The translations under genes and the position numbers were made by a program. Source: CAXRDE01 sp964229355 (GTDB lineage: Bacteria > Cyanobacteriota > Sericytochromatia > UBA7694). Taken from it: a stretch of DNA of 64,000 nucleotides. The stretch's first letter is position 1. Each line of letters opens with the position of its first letter. The notes beneath the pieces were generated by a model, which saw nothing but the letters and a program-made list of their open reading frames with translations, did not search any database and was not told the origin of the DNA. Shown here piece by piece: positions 1 through 7,820 of this stretch. Location: NCBI GenBank assembly GCA_964229355.1, contig CAXRDE010000009.1, positions 124,001-188,000 on the forward strand. The letters are read 5' to 3'.

Positions 1-581
1 TAAAGTCCACCATTGCAGAACAGAAAAAAGAAGTCACCGTTCTCAAAAAGATGGTGCAGCAATACGAAAGCCAAAGCAAGCTGCAAAAGCAAGAGCAAGC
101 TGAACTTGAAGCGCTGCAAGAAATGATCCAGGAAAAAGATCATTTCATTCAGGATCTGGAAGACAAAAATCAGGAATTTTTGTACCAACTCGAAGCCAAA
201 GATGGCATTATTTCTCGCATTTCGACGCAGGTTGCCAATATGGAAGCCGAAGTCTATGCCCTCAATAAGCGCGCCCGTCATACCGGTGACGAAAAAGATC
301 AGGGTTATTTAGACGAAATGGCCCGTCTTAAATCACAAATCACCGAGCTTCAAGACAAGCAAGCCTATTACGAAAACTTGCTGAAAGAAGCACAGAGCCA
401 GCAAGCCGCAGAGGCTCAATCCGCTTCAACGCCCTCAGCCACCGCTGAAGTAACCCAGGCTGAAGCGACAGGCGATGACGAAGAATACGAAGAAGCCATG
501 GACATGCTGTTAGAGGAACTTCAAGAGAACTTATCGACCTATGACCAGATCTCTTCCCAATTCTCTAAAGCTCGCGTCTAA
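1..581 (+). CDS. Coiled-coil protein, 5'-truncated
   Basis: The reading frame is open from base 3 with no stop before the first Met codon at 51, so the gene begins upstream of the window; 192 residues are visible. The visible part is almost entirely charged heptad-like coiled coil, rich in Glu, Gln and Lys. It is followed from about residue 135 by an Ala/Ser/Thr/Glu-rich linker and a short acidic tail ending near SSQFSKARV. There is no catalytic motif and no membrane segment in the visible part. It ends 21 bases before a membrane-protein gene on the same strand, so the two are probably co-transcribed. A structural or scaffold role is plausible but unproven. Confidence 0.75.
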   Translation, partial: KSTIAEQKKEVTVLKKMVQQYESQSKLQKQEQAELEALQEMIQEKDHFIQDLEDKNQEFLYQLEAKDGIISRISTQVANMEAEVYALNKRARHTGDEKDQGYLDEMARLKSQITELQDKQAYYENLLKEAQSQQAAEAQSASTPSATAEVTQAEATGDDEEYEEAMDMLLEELQENLSTYDQISSQFSKARV

Positions 582-602
582 AGATTTTTAGGCCAGTTTT
601 AG

Positions 603-1475
603 ATGGTCTTATACGTTCTGCTAACCTGGCTCAGTGCCCTGGCACTGGTGGTGTTGGCAGAACTTTTTGCTTTTAGCTATTTCAGCGCGCCGCCTCTGAC
701 CGCCTCCATGCCGCAACAGCTTGCAAACCATGCGGTGGCAGCCAATCCACACGCTTTTCATAGCCTGTGGTGGCTCTTTTTGTTTTTAGTAGGCTGCTTT
801 ATTGGATACAGTTTAGAGAGTCGTGCAAAGCTGACTTCCTGGATTTATCATCGGCTGCAAAAAAGCTATCCCCTTTGGTATCAGCGTTGGCACGCACCGC
901 GCCGAGAACTTAGCCTGGGCTTGTGGATTGCGGCTCTTTTACTCCTTTTCAATGCCAGCTTGCTCTTGTGGTTCCCTTTGAGCCCGCCTTATTTCGCAGG
1001 CCTGCCCGTCAGCCTGGGCTGTGCCCTGGGGCTCTGTGTTTCTCCTGCTTTGCGCTACCGAAAAACCCTGGTAGAAGATCGCCCTGAGCAGCCGCCACAA
1101 GCCGTCTTACACAAAATAAAGCCTGCATACTCCAGTACCCGAGCCCTCCAAATTGGGCAACTTTATCTACGACTCTTGCTGCCTCTGTTTGTGCTTTTCT
1201 TAACCCTGGTTATGCCCCTCAGTTTAAAGGCTATTGCGCTCAGTCCTTCCCAGGGATTGCTACTCCTGTGCGGACTTTTACCGGGCTTTTTTACCGCCTG
1301 GAAAACGCAGCCCGAAAGCCACTTTCAAGTGGCTAACTTTCGAGAAAACGCCTATCAACTCACCGGCCTGTTGTTTTTAAGTAGCGGACTGCTGCTTTTC
1401 GGGATCATCTCAGGTAATCCCCTTGAACTCGTTTTTTTCAGTTTCTGGAGCGCTTACCTCTCTGGCGTTTACTAA
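603..1475 (+). CDS. Polytopic membrane protein of unknown function
   Basis: This 290-residue protein has about seven hydrophobic segments, near residues 3-25, 52-72, 105-128, 133-152, 192-215, 218-235 and 255-285. A basic cytoplasmic-type stretch rich in Arg and Trp lies between the second and third, and a second polar loop near residues 155-190. I recognise no family. The gene follows the coiled-coil gene by 21 bases and is closed by a strong hairpin terminator immediately after its TAA, so it is the last gene of its operon. Leu-rich composition makes distant similarity by eye unreliable. Confidence 0.7.
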   Translation: MVLYVLLTWLSALALVVLAELFAFSYFSAPPLTASMPQQLANHAVAANPHAFHSLWWLFLFLVGCFIGYSLESRAKLTSWIYHRLQKSYPLWYQRWHAPRRELSLGLWIAALLLLFNASLLLWFPLSPPYFAGLPVSLGCALGLCVSPALRYRKTLVEDRPEQPPQAVLHKIKPAYSSTRALQIGQLYLRLLLPLFVLFLTLVMPLSLKAIALSPSQGLLLLCGLLPGFFTAWKTQPESHFQVANFRENAYQLTGLLFLSSGLLLFGIISGNPLELVFFSFWSAYLSGVY

Positions 1476-1511
1476 AAAAAGCCCGTGGGTAGGCTACCCA
1501 CGGGCTTTTTT
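1476..1511. terminator. Bidirectional intrinsic terminator
   Basis: An 11-bp perfect stem (1481-1491 with 1495-1505) has a GGC loop. It is flanked by A6 upstream and a T-rich run downstream, so it can terminate both the membrane-protein gene and the convergent acyl-CoA dehydrogenase gene. Confidence 0.9.
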
Positions 1512-1526
1512 ATTTAAAGAAATAAC

Positions 1527-3272
1527 TTAGGAAGCAGTCACCGCAGACTTTTGCTGAGCCTGACGCTCTGCCAACGCTTCTTGCGTACCCAAATCTAAAA
1601 TATCGGGTAAAAACCCACCCTCTTCACACAGACGATCCGCCAGACGGTCAATGTAGTAGTCATGGTTGAGTTCGAACTCATTCATGTTCTTCTCAATACG
1701 CTCATAAGCCATGCGGCAGAAAGAGCGGGTAAGATAAACCTCGGTCAGCGCCTCTTCTTTGGTTTTTCCGGTCTCTAAGAGCGCGGTGGTGCGCGAAAGC
1801 ATAGCAGCCATAACATACAGATCAATCACTGCATCGGCAATGCGTTTTTGGTGGTGCTGCTTCATAATCACTTTTTTCTTATAGGCACGAATCAGCTGCA
1901 TGGCATAAGCATTAAGCTTATCGACACCCTTACAGAACAGTTGGGTCTCTTTTTCGAGCAGATCATGGGATTTAGACATTTTGGCCTGAGTAAAAGATTT
2001 TTGAGCATAACCCTTGATGCCGGTCTTTTTCAGGAAATTGCCCAGGGTTTTCAGACCTTCTAAAGCGATCATGGCCCGTAAGATCTCACTGGTCCCTTCA
2101 ATAATCAGGCCCAGGCGGGCATCACGCATGAAGCGCTCAATACCCAATTCACGACCATAGCCCATGCCACCGTGTACCTGCATGGCTTCATGACAAATTT
2201 CCCACACGGCTTCGGTGCTAAAAACCTTCGCCACCGCGGTTTCAATCGAAAAGTCATCGACACCGGCATCTTTCATGCCTGAGGTCAAATAGCCCACACA
2301 CTGCATGCCATAAGCAAGCATCGACATGCGGGCAATTTTTTCTTTGACCAGGCCAAACTGGGCTATGTGTTGACCGAATTGCTTGCGTTCGTTGGCATAT
2401 TTAATGCTCATGTCAATCATCTTTTTGGCCACGCCAAAAGAAGCGGGAGACGTGCCCAAACGGCCATTGTTTAAGATTTCCATGGCCACCTTAAAGCCTT
2501 TGCCCACTTCACCGAGCACGTTTTCTACGGGCACCTGAACATTTTCAAAGTGCACCATACAGGTAGAGGAGCCTTTCCAGCCCATTTTCTGTTCTTCAGG
2601 GCCATTACTCACGCCCTCAAGATCGCGAGTGACAATAAAGGCCGTAACTTTATCTTTGGTTTCGCCGTCAACACTTACAGGGGTTTTGGCAAATACAGTG
2701 TAAAAATCTGCCAGTCCACCGTTGGTAATCCACATTTTAGAGCCGTTTAACACATAGTGAGTGCCCGCTTCATTTAACTCGGCACGGGTGACAATACCGG
2801 CGGCATCAGAACCCGCATTGGGTTCTGTCAAACAAAAAGCAGCGATTTTATCGCCACTGGCCAAATCACTCAAATAACGTTCTTTTTGGGCGTCGTTTCC
2901 GAACAGTAACAGTCCCTTCATACCAATGCTATGGTGCCCACCCACGGTAGCAGCAACCGCAGAACCCAAAAGTGCCAGGTGTTGCAACACATACACATAA
3001 CCCGACACACTCAGTCCCACGCCACCATGCTCTTCAGGGATCGATAAGCCAAAGAGATCCATGGCCTTCATTTTTTCAAGCAACTCAGGCGGTAGTTTTT
3101 CATCTTTGTCGATTTTGTCAGAGTCCACTTCTTTGCTAAAGCGCTCTAAACTATCCGCAATCATTTCAATGACTTCTTGCTCTTCTTCTTGAAAACGGGG
3201 AAAGGGAAAAATTTTGTCTTCGTGCACATCTCCTAAGAAGAGATTGCGGATAAATCCAGTTTGTTCTACCAT
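1527..3272 (-). CDS. Acyl-CoA dehydrogenase, long form (VLCAD/FadE-like)
   Basis: A flavoprotein catalysing the first oxidation of fatty-acid beta-oxidation, passing electrons to ETF (etfBA lies at 16.6-18.4 kb). The N-terminal helical domain carries IPEEHGGVG. The middle beta domain has the FAD/substrate signature CLTEPNAGSDA and KMWITNGG. The C-terminal helical domain contains ERKQFGQ and QVHGGMGYGRE. The catalytic base is the Glu of EGTSEILR, near residue 392. At 581 residues it has the roughly 180-residue C-terminal extension of very-long-chain enzymes rather than the usual 380. I chose the Met at 3272 because AAAAGG lies about 9 bases ahead of it; an in-frame ATG at 3290 has no comparable site. 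Substrate chain length is inferred from architecture only. Confidence 0.93.
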   Translation of the reverse strand: MVEQTGFIRNLFLGDVHEDKIFPFPRFQEEEQEVIEMIADSLERFSKEVDSDKIDKDEKLPPELLEKMKAMDLFGLSIPEEHGGVGLSVSGYVYVLQHLALLGSAVAATVGGHHSIGMKGLLLFGNDAQKERYLSDLASGDKIAAFCLTEPNAGSDAAGIVTRAELNEAGTHYVLNGSKMWITNGGLADFYTVFAKTPVSVDGETKDKVTAFIVTRDLEGVSNGPEEQKMGWKGSSTCMVHFENVQVPVENVLGEVGKGFKVAMEILNNGRLGTSPASFGVAKKMIDMSIKYANERKQFGQHIAQFGLVKEKIARMSMLAYGMQCVGYLTSGMKDAGVDDFSIETAVAKVFSTEAVWEICHEAMQVHGGMGYGRELGIERFMRDARLGLIIEGTSEILRAMIALEGLKTLGNFLKKTGIKGYAQKSFTQAKMSKSHDLLEKETQLFCKGVDKLNAYAMQLIRAYKKKVIMKQHHQKRIADAVIDLYVMAAMLSRTTALLETGKTKEEALTEVYLTRSFCRMAYERIEKNMNEFELNHDYYIDRLADRLCEEGGFLPDILDLGTQEALAERQAQQKSAVTAS

Positions 3273-3374
3273 CTGTACTTGCCTTTTCATAAAATAAAAT
3301 GGGCCACCGCGCTAACACGGTGCATCATTATCTCAGCATAGGGGAAATAACGGCCTACAGTCAAGAGAAATCCT

Positions 3375-3590
3375 TTACCACAGTGCCGCTTTATGCTTGC
3401 GTTTACGTGATTTCACCTGTTTGTAAGCACCCCAACATAAAAAACCCACACAACAGGCCAAAATTAGCCATAAAAGCGACTTCTTACGTTGATTTATCTG
3501 TTTTTTTACCTGCTGCACCTGACGACACATCAAAGGCGTTGACACATGGGCTGCAAGGTAATCTTTCATTTCTGTGGCTGGCTTTGACAT
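3375..3590 (-). CDS. Small single-pass membrane protein
   Basis: A 71-residue protein with a polar N-terminus, one hydrophobic segment (about residues 39-56, containing LLWLILACC) and a strongly basic C-terminal tail (KSRKRKHK). This matches a single-pass inner-membrane protein with the basic tail inside. A good ribosome binding site, AGGAG, sits six bases before the ATG. The gene starts 18 bases after the FliK-like gene stops on the same strand, so the two are probably co-transcribed. No family was recognised. The strong start signal and typical membrane topology make it more convincing than the overlapping plus-strand frame. Confidence 0.65.
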   Translation of the reverse strand: MSKPATEMKDYLAAHVSTPLMCRQVQQVKKQINQRKKSLLWLILACCVGFLCWGAYKQVKSRKRKHKAALW

Positions 3591-3608
3591 TTCAAACTCC
3601 TATTCTTT

Positions 3609-5303
3609 CTAAACAATCCCCTCCACCCGACGCAGACTGCGCACAGGGTATTTGGGCGGCAAAAGCATCGACTGGCGGCTTTCTAAGTCAGGAATCACCC
3701 GGCAGCTCACATGATCCAGCGTGTAATTACCCTGGGTTTCAAGTTTGCGGGTCAATTGCCCCAGACGTTCATCCACAGCCTGCTTTACCCGATGGGACAA
3801 GACCTTGAGGTCCACATTCATATTTTCTTTCAGGGTGGCAATGTCCACGGCCACGCGCCCCAAATTTTGTGTTTCTAAGGTCAAGGTCAGCTTTAAAGGA
3901 CGATTTTCATCAGGCCGTGAGTCAGGATCCTGCGGGTCGTAATCTTGTTGAATGTATAGCTCCGCTGGAAAGGCCTCCCCGTGGGCGTGCACCAACAAAG
4001 GCACGCAGTGCACAGGTAAATTTTGGCTGAGTAACTCCCGACCCAATAGATGGGACTGCACTTTTTCCACCTGTACTCCCACCTGTTCCATCAATTGGCG
4101 TAAGGTGGTTATGAGCTGTTCTTCAGGAAGATCTCCCGCTTTTAAACGCGCCAACTGCTGTTGATGATCTTCAAGCAATTGGGACAGCTTGCTGAGCATA
4201 TCCATGCCATCTTGTTGCAAAAGCAGTCCCACTCGCTCTGCCAACTCAGGAAAACTGCTTTGAAACTGCTGTCGAAAAGTCTCAAGGTGCTGGGACAACA
4301 CCTCTGTTAATTGCATCATCTGCTGATGCTGTATAGGTAAGTGTTGAAAATCTTTGAGCTGCATGTTTTCACCCAAATGCCTGGCCACACTCAAAATCTG
4401 CTGTAAGGTTTGGAAGAGGATCTGCATCGATGAATCTGCTGAAGTGGCCGCGGTTCCTCCCGTTTTTTGCAAGAGCGAGAAAAATTCAGGATCCTGACCC
4501 TGCAAATACAAGAAGAGTTGCTGCAAGCCTTGTTGGTCACCGCCCTGTCGCGCAGCTTGTGATGGTGAAGGCGCCACCGCTTGCGCCGGCTGACTTTGGG
4601 TTGGCTTCGCGGTTTCTTGATGGTGTTGAGCGTTCGAGGTGACCGGTTGAATCTCTAGTTTTTGTGCCGTGCTTTTTTCGGGGGGCGTGGTCGCATCAGC
4701 CACGATCGCCTGCACCTGACCTGCGGCCTGCTGTGCCACCGACGTGGTCGCTGCCTGTTGAGGTGTTACCACGCCCTGCTGAGCGACCGCCTGCTGAGAA
4801 ACAGCCTGTTTCATTTGTTGAACCACTTGCTCAACTTGCGGAAGATTCTGCAATTGCTGAGGCAAAGCCTGGCCATTCATCAACTGCTTCACCGCTGCCA
4901 CGGTTTTATCGTTGACGGGTAAATCCTGAGTGAGTAAGATCGTGGCAGCCTCCATGGCCGCAGGGCTTTTATCGGTTAAGCCCGCCATGGCTTGTTTTAA
5001 AATGCCCATGGTGTGCTGATTCACCGGGTGCCCATAATTCGCAAGCAGCTGAGCCATTTGGAGATTTTGGGGCGTTGGGGGCAAATGCATCTCCATGAGG
5101 GCATTGGTTAGACTTTGTTGAATATGCTGAATCTGAGGTTGGTCTGGCGCCTGAAAAGGGGCCTGCGTGGGCACATCAGCCTGAGGTTGAGAAGGCACCC
5201 GTTGCTGAGGCGCATTTAAAATCAGATCAGGGACACCCGTGGGGGCCTGGGTGGGGCCAATGGCTGCAGAATTCTGTAAGGGATTCATTCCTGGAACTTG
5301 CAT
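3609..5303 (-). CDS. Gln-rich protein with FliK-like C-terminal domain
   Basis: This 564-residue protein has a long low-complexity Gln/Pro/Ala-rich N-terminal region (to about 270), then helical Gln/Leu-rich segments. Its C-terminal globular part (about 430-530) resembles the flagellar hook-length control domain (Flg_hook): a strand with LKLTLTLETQNLGRVAVDI, a second strand and a helix with VKQAVDERLGQLTRKLE. FliK measures hook length and switches export specificity, but no flagellar gene is in this window and the ending differs from classical FliK. The start follows AAGGAG by six bases. A small membrane protein follows. The domain call is by eye, so function is tentative. Confidence 0.6.
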   Translation of the reverse strand: MQVPGMNPLQNSAAIGPTQAPTGVPDLILNAPQQRVPSQPQADVPTQAPFQAPDQPQIQHIQQSLTNALMEMHLPPTPQNLQMAQLLANYGHPVNQHTMGILKQAMAGLTDKSPAAMEAATILLTQDLPVNDKTVAAVKQLMNGQALPQQLQNLPQVEQVVQQMKQAVSQQAVAQQGVVTPQQAATTSVAQQAAGQVQAIVADATTPPEKSTAQKLEIQPVTSNAQHHQETAKPTQSQPAQAVAPSPSQAARQGGDQQGLQQLFLYLQGQDPEFFSLLQKTGGTAATSADSSMQILFQTLQQILSVARHLGENMQLKDFQHLPIQHQQMMQLTEVLSQHLETFRQQFQSSFPELAERVGLLLQQDGMDMLSKLSQLLEDHQQQLARLKAGDLPEEQLITTLRQLMEQVGVQVEKVQSHLLGRELLSQNLPVHCVPLLVHAHGEAFPAELYIQQDYDPQDPDSRPDENRPLKLTLTLETQNLGRVAVDIATLKENMNVDLKVLSHRVKQAVDERLGQLTRKLETQGNYTLDHVSCRVIPDLESRQSMLLPPKYPVRSLRRVEGIV

Positions 5304-5345
5304 TGGCTTCTCCTTATATTTTACGCCAGCGACCCACGCAGGGAT

Positions 5346-5861
5346 TTAGTTAATATCACCTGACTCACGGGATTGATTGATAAAATCACTGGGTTTAAGG
5401 TTTTCTAAGAAGTCCTTAAACTCCTGGGTTTCTTGCTCTTCCTGGGCAGGGTTAATGGGAATTGAGCTAGACACCATCACCTCTTCGGATACATAAATGG
5501 GGCTTTCAGTACGCAGAGCGACGGCAATGGCGTCGCTGGGGCGTGAGTCTATTTCACGGGTTTTTGCGGTTTTTCCTGTACCCGAACGAATGTTTAACAC
5601 CGCAAAGAAAGTGTTTTCTTCCATCCGATTGACATGAACAGATTCAACTTTTGCTCCCAGAACATCGAGGGCATTAACAAAAAGATCATGGGTGGCGGGA
5701 CGTGCCAAAGGAACATTTTCAATGGCTAACATGATCGCGTTGGCTTCTGGAGGACCAATCCAGATCATGAGTGCCCGGCGCTCGGGCAAGTCACGTAAAA
5801 CCACAATAGGGCTACGCGATTGCGGATCCAGCACAATACCGGAAACTTTCATTTCGATCAT
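5346..5861 (-). CDS. Bifunctional nuclease family protein (DUF151)
   Basis: The BFN/DUF151 core runs from near residue 5 to 135. Recognisable blocks are VVLRDLPERRALMIWIGPPEA, LFVNALDVLGAKVESVHVN, FFAVLNIRSG and the signature DSRPSDAIAVALRT. Characterised plant members have RNase and DNase activity; bacterial ones are mostly uncharacterised. The last 40 residues are an acidic tail. The Met at 5861 is chosen because GGAG lies eight bases upstream and the product then starts at the family's usual point. A longer frame up to 6059 would cross into the divergent acyl-CoA ligase. The gene is divergent from that ligase and precedes the FliK-like gene by about 40 bases on the same strand. Confidence 0.85.
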   Translation of the reverse strand: MIEMKVSGIVLDPQSRSPIVVLRDLPERRALMIWIGPPEANAIMLAIENVPLARPATHDLFVNALDVLGAKVESVHVNRMEENTFFAVLNIRSGTGKTAKTREIDSRPSDAIAVALRTESPIYVSEEVMVSSSIPINPAQEEQETQEFKDFLENLKPSDFINQSRESGDIN

Positions 5862-5945
5862 TCCTTTGACTCCTTCACTCACTGTCCTCATTTTAACATG
5901 AGGCCCAAACCTTTGTCCCTCAAAAGCTTTTGGAAAAGCTTGAGG

Positions 5946-5951
5946 TATAAT
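5946..5951 (+). promoter_or_regulatory. Candidate -10 element for the acyl-CoA ligase
   Basis: A perfect TATAAT lies 57 bases before the ligase start in the gap shared with the divergent DUF151 gene. No convincing -35 hexamer is found 16-18 bases upstream, so an activator or an alternative sigma factor may be needed, or the match is chance. Confidence 0.3.
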
Positions 5952-6008
5952 GAATTGAGTTATACAACGGTTCCTAAACAAAATGACTACAGCAAGAGGT
6001 TTTTCAGC

Positions 6009-7820
6009 ATGACGGAATATGTTATCCCCCGCGTTTTTTTTGAGACCGCTCAGGCGCACAGCCAGCAGCCTGCGCTGGGAGAAAAAATCAATGGCAGCTA
6101 CCAGTACCAGTCATACGCGGCATTGACAGACAACGTCCACCACATGGCCTCAGCCCTGATTGAAGCCGGTGTAAACCCCGGCGATCGCATTGCCCTCATG
6201 TCAGAAAACGCGCCTGAATGGGTGATCTCTGATCTGGGGATTTTATCGGTAGGCGCCATTGGTGTGCCGGTGTACCCCACCTTAACCCATGAGCAACTGG
6301 AGTACATTCTCAACAATTGCGAAGCCAAAGGCATTATTGTTTCTAATAATACCCATTACCAAAAAGTAGTTAAAATCGCCCGCGAAGTCCCCAGCCTTCA
6401 ATTCGTGATCTATGTCAAACCCGTCGAGATCAGTGACTGTGGTTTAGCTACCCATACTTTTAGCGATTGGCTTGCCACAGGTAAAAAGCACCTGCCTCAA
6501 CATCAAACAACGCTCGCTGAGCGTCTGAGTGCTTTAGAAGCAGATGCCCTGTGTAGCATTATTTATACCTCCGGAACCACAGGCAACCCCAAAGGCGTCA
6601 TGCTCAGTCATAAGAACTTTATGTCTAACGCCTTTGAGTGCTCCAAAATTTTGGTAGAACCTCAGCAAAAAATTCTTGAACTCTCTTTTTTGCCCCTTTC
6701 TCATGTGCTTGAGCGGGTGGTCTATTATGCACTGGTGGCCGTTAACGGCGGCACCGTGGCCTATGTAGAAAACATGGATACCATTTCTGACAATTTGATG
6801 GAAGTCCAACCTACAGTGCTGGCATCTGTGCCCCGCATTTACGAAAAGATTTACAGTAAAGTAATGGATCAGGTCAACCAGGGCAGCCCCACCAAACAAA
6901 AGATTTTCAAATGGGCCTTAAAAGTGGGTGAACAGTATTTTTATGCCGCCCAAAAAGGTCACGTGGGCTTTGCTTTACAGCTTCAGAAAAATCTGGCCGA
7001 CAAACTGGTCTTTGAAAAAATCCGGGCCAAAACCGGTGGTCAACTGACCACGCTGGTTTCGGGTGGAGCCCCTTTGATGGCTGAAATTGGCGCGTTTTTT
7101 GCGTATATCGGCTTACCGATCCTTGAAGGATATGGTCTCACCGAAAGCAGTCCGGTCATCTGTGTAAGCCGCAAGGGCAAAGTTAAGTTTGGCACCGTTG
7201 GGCCGCCGATTCCTGGCGTAGACGTCAAAATTGCCTCAGACGGTGAAATTCTAGCCAAAGGTCCCAATATTATGTTGGGGTATTATCAAAATCCCGAAGC
7301 CACCGCGGAAACCGTGGTGGACGGCTGGCTGCATACGGGAGACATTGGAGAACTGGATGAGGACGGTTATCTGCGGATTACCGATCGCAAAAAAGAAATT
7401 CTGGTCATGTCGAACGGTAAGAATGTCGCCCCAGCCCCTATCGAAAGTCGTTTAAAAACCAGCCCGTATATTGAGCAAGCGGTGCTAATTGGCGATAATC
7501 AAAAGTACATTTCAGCCCTGATTGTACCGGCCTACGAAAACCTGAAGACCCAGGCCGAAAGCCTGGGTCTCAAGGTGCAGGATCCTGAAGCATGGTGTAA
7601 GGACCCCGCCTTGCATGCCCTGATTGAAAAGGATATTGCTCGCCTATCGGAAGGGCATTTGGCGCGCTATGAGCAAATCAAGCGTTTTACCTTATTGCCC
7701 TGCGAGTTTTCGTTAGAGCGCAATGAGATCACCCCCAAACTCTCTTTGCGTCGCCGCAATATTAGCGAAAACTATGCCTCAGCGATTACAGAAATGTATG
7801 CCTTCAGCCAAACCACCTAG
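6009..7820 (+). CDS. Long-chain fatty acid--CoA ligase (AMP-forming)
   Basis: Activates fatty acids to acyl-CoA through an acyl-adenylate, feeding beta-oxidation or phospholipid synthesis. The 603-residue product carries the ANL-superfamily motifs in order: YTSGTTGNPKG (about 185-195), GYGLTESSP (about 373), GWLHTGDIGE (about 438) and DRKKEILVMSNGKNVAP, with the C-terminal catalytic region. Length and motif wording match the roughly 600-residue long-chain ligases rather than short E. coli FadD. The Met at 6009 is preceded by AGAGGT and begins MTEYVIPRVF, the usual N-terminus; frames extending further upstream collide with the DUF151 gene. It overlaps the downstream histidine kinase, so the two are probably one transcript. 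Confidence 0.93.
   Translation: MTEYVIPRVFFETAQAHSQQPALGEKINGSYQYQSYAALTDNVHHMASALIEAGVNPGDRIALMSENAPEWVISDLGILSVGAIGVPVYPTLTHEQLEYILNNCEAKGIIVSNNTHYQKVVKIAREVPSLQFVIYVKPVEISDCGLATHTFSDWLATGKKHLPQHQTTLAERLSALEADALCSIIYTSGTTGNPKGVMLSHKNFMSNAFECSKILVEPQQKILELSFLPLSHVLERVVYYALVAVNGGTVAYVENMDTISDNLMEVQPTVLASVPRIYEKIYSKVMDQVNQGSPTKQKIFKWALKVGEQYFYAAQKGHVGFALQLQKNLADKLVFEKIRAKTGGQLTTLVSGGAPLMAEIGAFFAYIGLPILEGYGLTESSPVICVSRKGKVKFGTVGPPIPGVDVKIASDGEILAKGPNIMLGYYQNPEATAETVVDGWLHTGDIGELDEDGYLRITDRKKEILVMSNGKNVAPAPIESRLKTSPYIEQAVLIGDNQKYISALIVPAYENLKTQAESLGLKVQDPEAWCKDPALHALIEKDIARLSEGHLARYEQIKRFTLLPCEFSLERNEITPKLSLRRRNISENYASAITEMYAFSQTT

Noticed and set aside
3305..3322. Five-base-pair hairpin between the small membrane gene and the acyl-CoA dehydrogenase gene
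   Set aside because: The stem is short and mixed, with only a weak T-rich stretch after it, so I do not call a terminator.
3299..3808. Plus-strand frame of 169 codons spanning the small membrane gene and the end of the FliK-like gene
   Set aside because: It has no family pattern and is antisense to two minus-strand genes, one with a strong ribosome binding site and a membrane segment.
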